From the NCBI GenBank assembly GCA_024741835.1, contig JAENRP010000042.1, positions 94,953-158,952 on the forward strand: 64,000 nt of DNA, read 5' to 3'. Below the pieces are notes generated by a model. It was not told where the DNA came from, did no database searches, and saw nothing but the letters and a program-made list of their open reading frames with translations. This DNA is from Diplocarpon mali (Eukaryota; Ascomycota; Leotiomycetes; Helotiales; Drepanopezizaceae). How positions within the stretch are numbered: the first letter of the stretch is position 1; each line of letters opens with the position of its first letter. Both the position numbers and the translations under genes were made by a program. Positions 13,467 through 25,626 of this stretch are shown here, piece by piece.

Positions 13467-14149
13467 ATGGCAACGCCTATGGCAGCGAAGCAATACACCA
13501 AGCTCGCGAATCAGCTGCCCTTCCAACTAACCCGATTCTTCAAACGCTACCCTCCACAAGCCATTGTCTCCGCCCCCTCGAGCACACCATCCGCCGACTC
13601 GGCTGCTTCATCTGCAGAGCAGACCGCCGCTGGGCAGGATGGCTTGACAGTGCCCTCGCCGTTCCGCTCGCAGAAACACCCGGTTACGGGCAAATGGCAC
13701 GACCCGGTCTACTCATTGAGGAGGCAGGCCGATCTGCTGAAGCTGGCGCGAAAACACGGTGTTGAGGAGCTGATGCCGTTTTCGGTGAAGAGCACGGAGG
13801 AGAGGCTGAGGAGGAGGGTGGAGAACGGGATTAGAGTCAAGGGGACGGGTGTTGGGCAGAGAGTCAAGGGAAAGGAGTCGGAGAGGACTTTGAAGGGACG
13901 GTATGTTGTGGATAGCTTTGCACGCCTGGGACTTTTTGGCGTGCTCCCATTGCTCTGGATGAGAAGGGTATTTACTGACGGGTCTCATGTGCAGATTGGA
14001 AAAGCGCAGAAAAGCCATGCTGGAGATGCCTCAGATGATCCAGACGTGGAAGGAGGTAAGTTCTCGTTTCATGCTGGACTTGTCTACAGTTGCTGATCGT
14101 AATCACCTAGCGCGGCCACGGTCGTGGATGGAAGAAGTGGCCGAAATAG
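13467..14149 (+). CDS. mrpL25: Mitochondrial large-subunit ribosomal protein mL59 (MrpL25 family)
   Basis: Three exons (13467-13900, 13995-14055, 14111-14149) give 177 aa. The N-terminus (KLANQLPFQLTRFFKRYPP) and the middle (HPVTGKWHDPVYSLRRQADL) are the signatures of the fungal MrpL25/mL59 family, and the short last exon supplies the conserved basic ending RGWKKWPK. The protein is a component of the mitochondrial 54S ribosomal subunit. An earlier AG in the second intron would lead to a stop after six codons, so the CCTAG acceptor at 14110 was preferred because it restores the family C-terminus. It is divergent from prp28. The protein is basic throughout its second half, as expected for an RNA-binding ribosomal protein. 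Confidence 0.9.
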
Positions 14150-15514
14150 GCGTGTCGCTATTGATGAGACGAAGTGTTATGGCGCGAGGATGGAGCCAGC
14201 CTGTACAGACACCGCATTCGATATCGCATGCAAGGGACGCGGCGTTACAACTTATGTACAATAGTGGAAGTGTACATCGAAAGGATATTGCAAAGACTAC
14301 TCTTGGAATCGGGACATAGAGTAGGACCGCGTGCTCAACATCAGCTCGAGCATTCTTGCAGCAGTTCCATGTGGAGAACAATGCTGGATACAGCTGGTCC
14401 GCAGGCTGGAGGCGAACACATGCTCGAGACCAATACCAGCTCTGCTCCCCATTTGGATCACTTCAAGCTGCTCGAAAGCATCGACTAGATATTCTGAGCA
14501 CTCCGAGTCAAGGTGCAACGACCATGCGTCAACATGCAGGCTCGTTGCCCCATGCACTATCTGCAATGCCTCTTGACTGCTCATAGTCAAAGCATGCTTT
14601 TGTTTTGGATATCTATACAACAGCTCATGGACCCAGACATCAGTTTTTCCATGACCTCAACAGTTGCCCTGGCAGGACAGCCGAAAGTTCTGGGGGAAAA
14701 TGCGTAACCGTGCCTCTTCACATGTCAGTTGCAGAGGCTGTTGGGCAACACCGGCTGGCATGCGTACAGCTCCGTCACGGTCCGTCACGGAGACGATGGT
14801 ATTGGATGAACAATTGCAGGCAGAAGGAAAGCAAAGGACAGGCGATCCATTCATTCCCGAAAGCAAGTCGTGAAGGTCGAGGATTGTCGATACCTGCATC
14901 TGGCATGTGAGTCTCACATGGCAAACGCTCGCCTAGTGCTCTGTCGAAGGCGAAATTCCCCATGGCAAGCACACTGCCCACACCCGAAACACCACCTCGG
15001 AGCTTGGAGACCGCTACTCACGTGACTGACACAGACACGTCATGTGCGGCCCTGCAGTACGAGCTCTCGGAATCAAAAACGCCGCATCAAAATCACAGAG
15101 TGTCGTCCAGGTACGATGTTAGCCCCACACTAGCGGCTCACCAATAATGGTAAATGCCTCTACTAGTGTAAATATCATCCTGTCGTGCGTACATCACGGC
15201 ACGAGCACCTTCCCTGTAAGCCCGCCAAGTCCCTTCCGCCCTCCTGCCCCCTTCCCCAACGAAAAGGTCCCAACAGAAACAAGCTCCAGTCCCTGCATAC
15301 GCGATACGTACTCTGATTCGCCAGTTTGGACGTCACGTCTCGGGTAACGTCGAAGTTGTGCCTGTCACGTGTGTGTTCCTGGCTGATCGACAAACACTTG
15401 AGAAGGCGGCGGTCACCAGTTTGCAGTTTGCATGTGATACGTATGTTTGTATGTTTATACATCCATGTCGATAGATAATTACGCCTGGTAAATCACATAA
15501 GACATCCAGTCAAG

Positions 15515-15552
<38 letters not shown>

Positions 15553-16607
15553 TATGAAAAACGGAAATGGATGTCCGTATCCTCGGGAAAGGGATGGCCG
15601 AGCTGAGGATCACATGCTTCGTACATGCAAATGGGTGAAGCCCGACTTTTGGCGGTGAGAAGGAACGCTGGGACCATCTAGGAGCAGATCAATCTCCATG
15701 AGTATAAGCCGACGACTATCTGCGCGCACTGGGCAGCGCGAAAAGGGGCATTCCGGAACAAGAAGAGGGAGAAGCATGAGGGCCTCGAGGGCAGGGGATA
15801 TATCAGCTCATGGAAAGGCTAGTGGTTTTGAGCTGGACACTGGGTGACGGGCGAAGACAATGCAGAGCCCAGGACGTTGTGGCACAGTAGCAGGTCAGGG
15901 TGTGGCTGAAATGGTAAAACGATATGCCACTTGAGACTTGAGCATCCTCGCCATCTGCCCGACTTTGCTGTAAACTGCCTCGAGCGGGACTGAGAGAAAA
16001 CGAAGGACTCGTGGTTCCACCGCATAGCTCAGTCGTATCTGATAGCTCTGAGCTGCACACTTCTGCCTGCAAATAATGGATATGAGAATGGCGGCAGACC
16101 GAGCTTGGGATGAGTAATTGCATGGTTGATCGGGAGGCAAATAGTGAACCGGATTCATTGAGTTGTCTGAGTGAATGGCTGCAGTCGGGTCTTCCGCCGA
16201 AACGAGGCCGGCCAACCAGGATTAGGATCAGTGGGACTCTTGGAAATTTGGCGGCACACCAACACAATAAAGGCCACCCGCACTCCTCTCCTCGCTCAGC
16301 CCTCAGTCTTTCCCACCTTACTTCCCGACAACTTCGTCTTTCACTCTCGAGACTAGACTTACGCAACGAAACGCATGTGCTCTGAGCACCTTGGATCGAA
16401 ACAACTGAGACGCAACCTTTGATACGTTCCCCCAGCTGTCTCGTCCTAGAGAAGTCTACCTGGCTCTAGAGTCTCAGCAATTCCTCCAGGTTACGCAATC
16501 GTCTTCGCGAGTTTCCCTAAGCTTCACCTTGGTCCTACAGAGGTCTCCTACTCGAGTGACTTCTCCAACCGCACATTGACCAACTCGAAACCTCTGCAAC
16601 CCCAGCC
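14150..16607. other. Intergenic region upstream of the desaturase gene
   Basis: About 2.4 kb with no recognised gene. It includes a CA microsatellite at 15519-15549. The final 350 bp are pyrimidine-rich and probably form the desaturase 5' leader. Scattered frames of 60-190 codons on both strands lack family motifs. Confidence 0.55.
15519..15549. repeat. (CA)n dinucleotide microsatellite, about 15 copies
   Basis: A perfect CA run of about 31 bp in non-coding sequence about 1.1 kb upstream of the desaturase start. Confidence 0.95.
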
Positions 16608-18081
16608 ATGTCTTCCACCGCGGTTCCTAAACAAGCAGACCTTCTCAAGCGCACGCTCACGAACACAAACGAATCCTCGCCTTCAACTGCTGCTGGCTCA
16701 CCCAATGATACCCCAAGACAATCACCATCTTCGACATCACTGTCATCAATGTCATCGCTAGGAGATGTGAAGGACAGAAGCTACGGCACACTGCTCGATA
16801 CATATGGCAACAAGTTCGAGCTCCCAGACTACACCGTCAACGATATCCGAAATGCAATTCCCAAGCACTGCTACGAGCGGTCTGGGCTGAGGGGGCTGGC
16901 CTATGTTGGTCGCGATGTCGCTAGTCTGGCCATCACATTCTACCTATTCAACCGGTTCCTCACCCCTGAGAATGTTCCCAGTACCCCAGCCCGAGCTGCG
17001 CTGTGGTTCGTCTACAGCGTCATCCAAGGTCTCTTCGGCACTGGTCTGTGGGTTCTTGCGCACGAGTGTGGTCACCAGTCTTTTTCGACCTCGAAGGTTC
17101 TCAACGACACCACTGGATGGTTCTGTCACTCGGCTCTCCTCGTCCCATACTTCTCGTGGAAGATCTCCCATGGCAAGCACCACAAGGCAACTGGCAATAT
17201 GGAGCGGGATATGGTTTTCGTGCCCAAGACTCGAGAGCACTATGCCAGCCGTATTGGAAGGCTTGTTCACGAGATCGACGAGTTGACCGAGGAAACCCCA
17301 ATCGCTACCCTCATCCACTCTATCGGCCAGCAACTTCTCGGCTGGCCCATGTACCTGCTCGCCAACGTAACTGGCCACAACAACCATGAGAAGCAGCACG
17401 AGGGCCGTGGAAAGGGGAAGGTCAACGGCTACACTACTGGTGTCAACCACTTCAACCCAGCCAGCCCTCTGTACGAGGCCAAGGATGCCAAGCTTATCCT
17501 ACTAAGTGACCTTGGAATTGCCATCACCTTCACTGTTCTCTTTGTGCTTTCCCAGAAGTACGGCTTCTCCAATATGGCTGTCTGGTACTTGGCTCCTTAT
17601 CTCTGGGTGAACCACTGGCTTGGTATGTTGACACGATGAACTCATCTCACACCCTAGTCACTAACTCAATCTAGTTGCCATCACCTACCTCCAACACACC
17701 GACCCATCGCTCCCCCACTACTCAGGCGAGAGCTGGAACTATGTCCGTGGCGCTGCCGCAACCATCGACCGCGAATTTGGTTTCATCGGCCGCACTCTGC
17801 TCCACGGCATCATTGAGACACACGTCCTACACCACTACGTCAGCACGATCCCCTTCTACCACGCCGACGAGGCGACGGAAGCCATCAAGCCCATCATGGG
17901 CCAGCACTACCGCTCTGACGTGCGTGGCGGCTCCCTTGGCTTCCTCGCATCGATGTGGTCCAGCGCCCGCTGGTGCCAGTGGGTCGAGCCATCCGAGGGA
18001 GCGGTCGGGGAGGGCAAGGGTGTCTTCTTCTTCCGCAACAGGAATGGACTTGGTACCAAGCCTCTGAAGCTCAAGGCTTAG
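16608..18081 (+). CDS. fad2: Membrane fatty acid desaturase, delta-12 (omega-6) type
   Basis: Two exons, 16608-17622 and 17675-18081, phase 1, give 473 aa; the intron shows CACTAAC just before CTAG. The enzyme introduces the second double bond into oleoyl chains to make linoleate, in the ER membrane. All three histidine boxes are present: HECGH near residue 152, HGKHH near 188 and HVLHH near 388, with hydrophobic segments between them. The Ser/Thr/Pro-rich first 60 residues and the GNKFELPDYTVNDIRNAIP entry are typical of fungal FAD2/OdeA. Delta-15 relatives share these boxes, so regiospecificity is inferred from overall resemblance. The gene converges with palF, with 1.3 kb between the stops. 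Confidence 0.93.
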
Positions 18082-19375
18082 GGCCGCAAAAGGCTGCTAT
18101 TGTCAGTGAATAAATAATGATTTTGACATTTGCGGCTCGCAGGTGTTTTGCTGCGCCTACATTGGATGCCTTTTGATTAGTTTGAGACGGCTGATTTGGT
18201 GTTCGGCGTCGTCCTTCTCTCGTTAATGCTCGGGGAGTGATTGAGGGATAGGGCTTCATCTTGTGAAGTATGAGAGACGGTTCGCAGATAGAACTTTGAC
18301 GGAGGAATCATGCCTAGAGAATGCTGTATAGAACCGGCCTCAGAACCTCACAAGATACAGAATCTTTTCTCCCATCGCTTTCTACCCTCGGTGTCTGTCC
18401 GTTGGATGGGTCGTCTGTAGGGTCTTATTGAGGCAGCGAGCCTGCCTGTGCGTGGCTGAGTGCTGACCTCTCCTGGCGAGTGCTCGGGTTTTACAAGGTA
18501 TCCCACGATACGTGCTGAATAGGTCGTCTCAACACCCTCCCTCCACCTACGCCTCAGGACCTCGTGAGCATATAATCGACAATCAAGTACTCACCCGCCA
18601 CGGAACCGAATACCCACCACACGCTCTGACCCGGGTATCAGCGACACGACTAGCAGGTGCTTGAAAAATCGTCGCGCTCCCGCGGTCCTGTAAGCGACCA
18701 GCACAAGAAGCCAACCCCCGCAAACGACACGGGAAATGGAAATGGCAAAAAGGGGCACAACCACGAACGCGCACATCACAGGGTCCCCCTCCCCGGCCCC
18801 TCGGGCAAACGAGTAGACATACGCACCTACATACCCTCTCCTCTCCACAGGACCCGGCGTCGCATAACGCCTACCAGACAGGTCGACGCACGAGATCCAG
18901 AAAGGGGGGCGGGGACAGGGGGCCGGAAGCCCGCGTAGACACGCGTACGCTCCGGGCGCTGGGCCGGTCTGTCGAACTTGGGATGGGTTGGGAGGGAGGT
19001 CGGTGGGGAGGAAAATAGATGGATGATGGGAGGTTTCGAGCCGAGCTCGCCAACTGTCTTTGCGTTCGGTCACGCCGCGTCGCTGCGCCGGTTGACACTC
19101 GTGGGAATCCCCTACGTGGGGGAGTCGGGAAAGTCCTACTTACGCAGTGCCATGCAGCAACCTGTGTGCAGGTGTCGAGGGAAGCTGTCCATACCATCGG
19201 CGGCAACTACGGTGCTAAGGGGTAAATAGCCTTCAACAGGAGAAAAGAAAAACACACGTCTTAGGCAGAGGCCTGGATCTCAGAGAGCATCAAGGGGGTA
19301 TCTTTGTTCTAACGATCATATCTTATTATTTACATGTGACTGCGCTCTGCGACCAATACTTAGGTTACCCAAACG
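18082..19375. other. Convergent spacer between fad2 and palF
   Basis: 3' flanks of both genes. Several 60-160 codon frames overlap on opposite strands near 18.6-19.2 kb, but none has a recognisable domain. Confidence 0.55.
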
Positions 19376-21936
19376 TCACCGCTCATACTTCGGCAAAGTC
19401 TCGCGATGCGACGACGATTCTGGAAGGGTTTGATGCGAATGATGATGTCCGTACTCGTCGTCATCCAGGATGGGCGGTGCAGACGGCTCATGCTGATGTC
19501 GACTGCTCCCCTCGCCCGCATTGTTGTCCTCATCAGCGAGGAAGTCGGAAGGCGCGCTGGTTTCTCCCATGAGCCTCATACGTTCTAACTCCTGTTTATC
19601 TTCTATTGGGTGAGAGGCAGAAGCCGAGCCTAGATCATTTAGAGTGGGCGCCGATGGCCCAGAATCCGCCCCCGACAATGCATCGAAGAGAGGGGGGAAA
19701 CCTCGTCGAGCGTCGTCCCTAGGAGTGGCATCGTTGTCGCTATACAGATCCTCTTCGTGTCTCGGGGGGATGGACGGTAACGTGGGCACAACCGTTATTG
19801 ACGAAGAGGGCGCGTTATCATCGACTGGAGGTTGACTAGGAAAAAGTCTCTCTTCGGCTCTACGCAGCCGCTCTTTCTCACTCAGCCTTCCTTCGACTTC
19901 TATTTCTGCTGGAGGAACAGGTATTATTCGATCGTGCTCAGGAGCCGGGGGAGAGCCCCGGAAGCTGTGATCTCCATGAAGGTAATCGCTGGAGTGCGGG
20001 TAGTCTGGGTGTGGGTGATCTGGAGGTCGATCATAATAGAGAGATGGGTTTTGGTATTGCTGAGAGCTTTGCTCGTTCGGTGCCACAGATTCCTCGTATA
20101 TAGGTTCATGTGCTGGAGCGAGAACGAGACCCATGCCTATCTCGTCGGACCAATCAGTTGCTTGTCTGCTGAGAAAGCTGTTCCCTCTCGCTCGCTTGCG
20201 AGAAGTGTCCTTGGTACCGACTACGACCTCGAAACGACACTCGACAACGCTCTTTTCTCGCCTAATATTCGCCGTGTCTACAATACTGCCACCCCAAGCG
20301 GCTAACATGTTAGAGTTACCATCTCGTGGAGCGGCGGCGGAAGTCCCAAAGCTAGCGGGCAAGGTAACAGCCCCAAGCCGGGGAACATGGCGTTGCTGAC
20401 CGGCGAGCTTGCCACCCAGATCGACCACAACCTCGACATGATATCTAAAAGTTATCATCTGACCAGGAACACCGGAGATTGTTGGAAAGACATCCTCTGG
20501 TACCCTGACCGAAGCATTGACTACTGCTGTCAAGCTTGTGGGGTTCACTAAGATCGGAGCGAAAGTCTGGGCCAAGTCCTTCCGGAATATGCTGCTTGAT
20601 CCGGCGGATGTCAAAGAAAGCCCGCCAAAGCCAGTTTTGGACTTGGGATAGTATTCTTCGTGCTTCAATCTCTCGGCCTCTTTGCCCTTGATGTCTGCGA
20701 AAAGAGAAAGAGGGGGCGCAGAGTCTATCCTGCCCTGCCTGTAAAACGTAATTATGATTCCATGCATACTTTTGAGGGCTTTGGTATGCTTTATGGAGAT
20801 TTTCAGTGGAAGATTGTCGCCGGGCAGACAGCCTGACTTGAGAAGTTCGATGCTGGCAGTAATAGTTTGGTCCGCAAGGGATATTTTACTGTTGTTTTTC
20901 GCACTCTCTTTTGGCGATTTTGCAGATGCGGGCACAGCGCCTAATCTAAAACTGTGCCCCGTACTGCTGCTGACAGTACTCCCAGCACTATTTCCGGCCG
21001 AAACCGTGCTCTGTGCCTCGCTAGGACCAGGGCTGCGAGTGCCTGTGAGGTGCGGGTCGACCGATCCACATTGGCTAGCAGAATCATCAGGAAGAGGAGA
21101 TGCAACGCGCGCTGCATCACTCCCGAAGCCTGTACCCGCATCGGGGTTCTCCAGCGATCCGGATTCCTTTGTCTTGACTGTCTTTCGCCTCCTGACAAGC
21201 CGCGAGATGGGTTCCAGTGATATTTTTTGTGGCTTGGGCGGCTGCATAGGACCTATGTCAACCGTCTCAACGAATGAAAGCTTCTGGTCACATCTCGAGA
21301 TTGCAGTGATTGATGTCGGGCGCGTAATCGTGGCAGTGATCAGATAGGAGATGGTTCCTCTCTCGAACTATGGCCATCGTTAGTGAGCTGGCGTGGCAGA
21401 TGGGAAAATGCTGGGTGAAGCGCAAGCCATACGTCGACGCTAGAAGGCAGCCCCTTCCGGGGGAACTCGAGCTCAAAGTTGAACTCATACACGCCAATAT
21501 CGAGCCGCCCTTCGCCGCACAGTGTGACCTCATCTTGGAATAGAGAGGCATGGCCGTTGCCAATGTACTGCGATTTCCGTGGATTGCTCGACGCCGTTAA
21601 CCCAAGATCCGGCATCGGGTCGTTAATGCCATTGGGGCTTTTGAAAATTCGTACATAGCCATGCAGGCAGACAGTGAGATGGGTCAGGCGTATGGGTTTG
21701 ACAGCAGTGAGCACGACAGCTCCCTTCACAAGATCACCGGGCGAGTACTTTCGATGAGGTTCGTTGGGGCGGATGTGGAAGTCGGTCAGGTTTCTCGTTC
21801 GCGATTTCAACGGCGCAGTCAATCTCGACAGCAGCGACCGACCGGCCGCTGTCGATGGTGGTTTGGGCGGCGACACCGACGGCGAAGGAGTGACATTCGT
21901 GCACATGTCAACAGGATGTGAGGTGTTGATCGCCAA
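19376..21936 (-). CDS. palF: Arrestin-like pH-response regulator PalF/Rim8
   Basis: Two minus-strand exons, 21936-21433 and 21367-19376, phase 0, 65-nt intron, 831 aa. PalF links the plasma-membrane pH sensor PalH to the ESCRT-associated proteolysis of the PacC transcription factor; it is a ubiquitinated alpha-arrestin. The N-terminal half carries the arrestin fold with the family segments RNLTDFHIRPNEPHRKYSPGD, VVLTAVKPIRLTHLTVCLHG and, across the intron, LPSSVD joined to FERGTISYLITATITRP. A second arrestin segment follows MQPPKPQKISLEPISRLVRRR. The long C-terminal tail is Ser/Pro/Asp-rich with PPxY-like and acidic patches and ends in TLPKYER. The splice junction was chosen because it restores this continuous arrestin strand. 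Length agrees with Aspergillus PalF (nearly 800 aa). Confidence 0.93.
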
Positions 21937-24024
21937 GAAGTTATCGCGAGCGCCAAGTACTCCGGATTCTCGACAATAATGGTCACATGTAGGCGCCCGT
22001 ATTAAATCGTCGGTGTGACGGGACTGGCCAAAGCAGCATAATATCAGCGCCGAGCACCCAGCGTATCACATTGGTAAGACCGTACCGCGCGGAACGTGGA
22101 GTATCCCACAGGATCAGGGTATATGTGTAAAGATATATATAGAAATGGGGTTCAGGGCTGGAGAAGGGGAGCGTTCGGAAGTTGAGAAGTCAATCATACC
22201 AGAGGCAGAGACAGGCTTCGGGAGGTTGCCGAGACGGCCGTGCCAGGCGGGGCTTTCGAGCAGTTGCATCCAGGATGAGGATGCGGAATGCGGGAGAAAT
22301 GAAGGCGATTTGAGATCGATACGGAGTATACAGGACTCGTAGCTGGGGGCGGCTGCTTGAGCTTCGGGACGCCGCAGGAACAGAGCGCGTGTTATGGCTA
22401 TGATTATGGTCTGGTAGGTAGGTAGGATAGGCACTCAAGGTACACACCTCTATACTAGGGGCGTGAGTCTCTCGGTATGGGCCTGGAAGAGGCGTAGACC
22501 TCGAGCAATAGCAGAGCGGAGGGATCCTGCGCCTCGGGCTTCGTCTGGCTCTGGCTCGGTCTGCGGTCTGCGGTCTGCGGTCTCTTGACTCTTGTCTCCC
22601 AGTTGGGTACGGATCTGCTATGCAAAAGTGTACCAGGTAACGTTGGATTGCTGTACTATGCTGCGTGTGCGGGTGGTGCTGTGAATCTCTTCTATGTTGT
22701 AACGTACGAGTCGAAAGCGACCCAAAAAAAGGTGCCCAGAACCCAGGCTATCGCAAGGCAGGGTTCCGTGGTTCAGGTGCGAAGCAAGCCGTTTTGAATC
22801 CGATTGGCATCTGTGCGTACCTGGGGTAAGGTGTTTGCTTTTAATGCAGTTGTGATATCTGATGCTTGATGTCTAATGAGAAAAGTAGCTTGATACAGAT
22901 ATAACAAACACTTCATATTCTCATCGCATCCAGACTGCGCGACAGCTCGGTACTTGACTTGTCGTGACTTGATTTCTGCACGGGGAAAATGACTTGAGGG
23001 CGATCATCGTGGCTGAGCCCCGTGTAATCGTTGCGTCGTATCGTGTCCGTCGGCTTCTCTCCAGGGTGCCTCTGGTATCTGATGACGGCGACGGCGACGG
23101 CGATGCCATCTACCGCCAACCTACGGACAACCATCTATGTGCTGGCAGAAATGGTTGTGGTGCAACTTCTATACCGCAACGGCCGCTCTGCCTCGTCCAG
23201 GCCTCGAGAATGAAACGGATGAACAGAGCAGAGTCCAGTGCGGATCCCTGCACCTATTATGGCTGGTGCACTCTGACGAACGTCCAACCAAGACTTCGAA
23301 ACCCCATCTCGTTTTTGGTCAAGAACCAAGAAAGGTCTCTTGGAGTTTCCAGCAATAATAAATTTGTTCGACGAGGCAACCTCTGTCATGCTGTCGGATC
23401 CCCGGTGGACAACATTCGTAAATCTGCAATACCGAAGCATTTCATTCTAGTGCACATACCTCGTAATACAGTAAGAAACTGGAGAAGGCCACCGGAAAAT
23501 CAACTGGGGTCTTGTCAAACAACCTGGACCAGGCCATGGATGGCCACAATTACCGGTTGCCGGTGTGCTATTCTGGTCTTCTCCTCAAATCTCCCAGAAC
23601 AAGCTTTTCCAGTAGACCACATTGCAGTCGATAAAAAGCTTGATGTCCAGATGATCGGGACTTGAGTGCTTGGATTCCAAGTACTGCTCGCACTGGTAGC
23701 CTCACGCCCACCGACTCGTGGTGGGAAAGCCCTCGATGTTTCAACTGTCTTGCGTCGCAGCTCGCATGCCCTGTTTCACCACTGCGTCAGCCCCCAGTTG
23801 GCTTATTGGGGGCACCGCTTGAGGAGCTTGTCCATGTACGTAGGATTGTGCCATCGTGAGTAATAAACTATAAGATAAACTTCAGCCACTAAGTTGTTAG
23901 TAGAGAGGAAACAGCTCTTAACATCCATCCAGGCTAGAAAGCCAGATCATATCGTTGCATATCAATATCAGAATCATCCCCTCCGCCATGATACCTATCC
24001 CCCTCCCAGCAAGCCGACCCGGCA
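21937..24024. other. Intergenic region between palF and mnd1
   Basis: Two kilobases without a recognised gene. It holds a short 7-bp tandem repeat at 22558-22584. A 223-codon frame on the plus strand at 22994-23665 has no ATG at its start, is overlapped by open frames on the other strand, and shows no known domain; I do not call it a gene. Confidence 0.5.
22558..22584. repeat. (GGTCTGC)n tandem repeat, almost 4 copies
   Basis: Three perfect 7-bp units and a partial fourth in intergenic sequence; a simple minisatellite. Confidence 0.85.
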
Positions 24025-24736
24025 TCATAGATCCTTCAGACCCTCTCCAGCAACATACTCGGCGCCACAAGCCGCTGCCATGAAGCCAGCTGTAGCATCC
24101 CGGTCTCCGGTAATGCTACCGATGTACGACTCCATAGCCTCGATGTTATCCGTCCATCTGATCGCGCTGTCCTTCAACCGCTTGGCCTCCTTGGCCTTGC
24201 GCAATATCTCCGCAGGGTCATGGTCGCTATAGCATGCCAACTCCTTGTCCAGCGCCTCCATCTCCTTCATAAGCTGGCCGTGAGTCTCCAGCAGCGTCTT
24301 CCTATCCATGCCATCCCCACCCATCAGCAGCTCCTCGTCGTCCTCGCGCTTCGCCATCTCTTCCTCGATCTGTCGCTGCGCCTCCGCCGTCAAGGCCGCG
24401 ATGCTGCTCTCCTCCGTCTTCAGCTTGTTGATCATGTTGTCCTTGGCCTTCTTCGCGTCTGAAGTGAAGCACCAGTACCAGTTGCCGCTGCCGATCTTCT
24501 CCACGCGGATCAGGTTCTCGTCCTGGATGGCCTGCAGGTAATCCTTGACTTGCATCTGATTGATAGACGCCACCGACGCGATATTCTTCTCGAGCTCCTT
24601 GAGCGTGAAGACACTCATTGACTCCTGGAAGTAGCTGAGGATCTTGGCTTGCTTCGCGGCCGGAGGTAGGTTCTTGGGCGCCTGCACGGAAATGGTTACT
24701 GTGTGGTTTTCCTTCGGCGGGAAAGAATCTTACCAT
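24025..24736 (-). CDS. mnd1: Meiotic nuclear division protein 1 (Mnd1)
   Basis: Two minus-strand exons: the first is only the ATG (24736-24734), followed by a 52-nt intron (GTAAGA...GTGCAG) and exon 24681-24025, giving 219 aa, exactly the usual length of the yeast protein. Mnd1 works with Hop2 to stimulate Dmc1/Rad51 strand exchange in meiotic recombination. The N-terminal winged-helix segment (MAPKNLPPAAKQAKILSYFQ, then FTLKELEKNIASVASI and GSGNWYWCF) and the following long coiled coil (about residues 80-180) are characteristic. No ATG exists in frame upstream in the main exon near the family N-terminus, while the split ATG gives the canonical MAPK start, so this structure is favoured. A meiotic role implies expression limited to the sexual cycle. 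Confidence 0.93.
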
Positions 24737-25626
24737 TTTTTCTCTTTCTTCTTTTACGGTTCCTTATTACTCCACCTTCGCCACTCTCGCCTGGATGGAT
24801 TCTTGCTATCGTTGTCTATGAAATGTTGCTGGTGAGTGTTGTTGTGTAGGTAGCCGCGAGGTCGCCTAAGTGTGCGTTTTATCTAGTTCCACGAGGAAGT
24901 TTTTTTTTTTTGACTGCCACTTGGAAAAATACTACTGTTAGCAGGAGTATGTGCAAGAAACCAGATAGATAAAAGCTCTAGTATACCGCACCTTTGAGGA
25001 GAATAAGAAGAAGAAGAAAATACCAAGTCCGTGATTAGTATTGTAATACATATCATTTCGCAACAGGGTGACGGTTCTTCTACCTCAATACAAACCTAGT
25101 TCCCATTAACAACGACTCCCACAAGGAGCTCATAGCCACAATGGTTTCCCGTGGGCCCCATCACTTCTTTCAGTCCCAGTCCAATCATCAACCCCCTCTG
25201 AGAACCCCATAAAAACGCCATCCCTCTCCCCCCCCCTTCAGACGCGTTCTGGGAGTATCCTCATTTTCTCTTCGCCGACACGTAAGACTGATACTTTATG
25301 ATGTAGTCTCTTCGCGTAGTTCTGGATGTGGAGTGAGAGTATTCTATGCTTGTAGACCGTTGTGAAATTCTCTGACATGCTAATCCGTAATCCATACGAG
25401 AATTACATCTCTTGGTGACGATTCTGTGTTTAATTGCTGTTGCTCTCTAGCACGGAGCAGGATACCCAGCCTGCCACACTCCATCTTACGTCGCCTGATC
25501 CATTATCAGAACCCCCCTCCCCCACCAGGGCCGCTATGCAAAAATCATGTCCACTCAAGATATGTGCTCAAGGTATGTGCTCTACTTCATACACGGAACT
25601 AACTATGCGAGGATGAAGCTTCACAC
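24737..25626. other. Intergenic spacer between hel2 3' end and mnd1 5' end
   Basis: Contains a short poly-T run near 24.9 kb and purine-rich tracts near 25.0 kb; no gene seen. Confidence 0.55.

Noticed and set aside
18591..19206. Overlapping 110-160 codon frames near 18.6-19.2 kb
   Set aside because: They overlap on opposite strands without motifs, in GC-rich 3' flanking sequence.
22994..23665. 223-codon plus-strand frame between palF and mnd1
   Set aside because: It starts without ATG, overlaps open frames on the other strand and shows no domain or splice logic; could not be supported as a gene.
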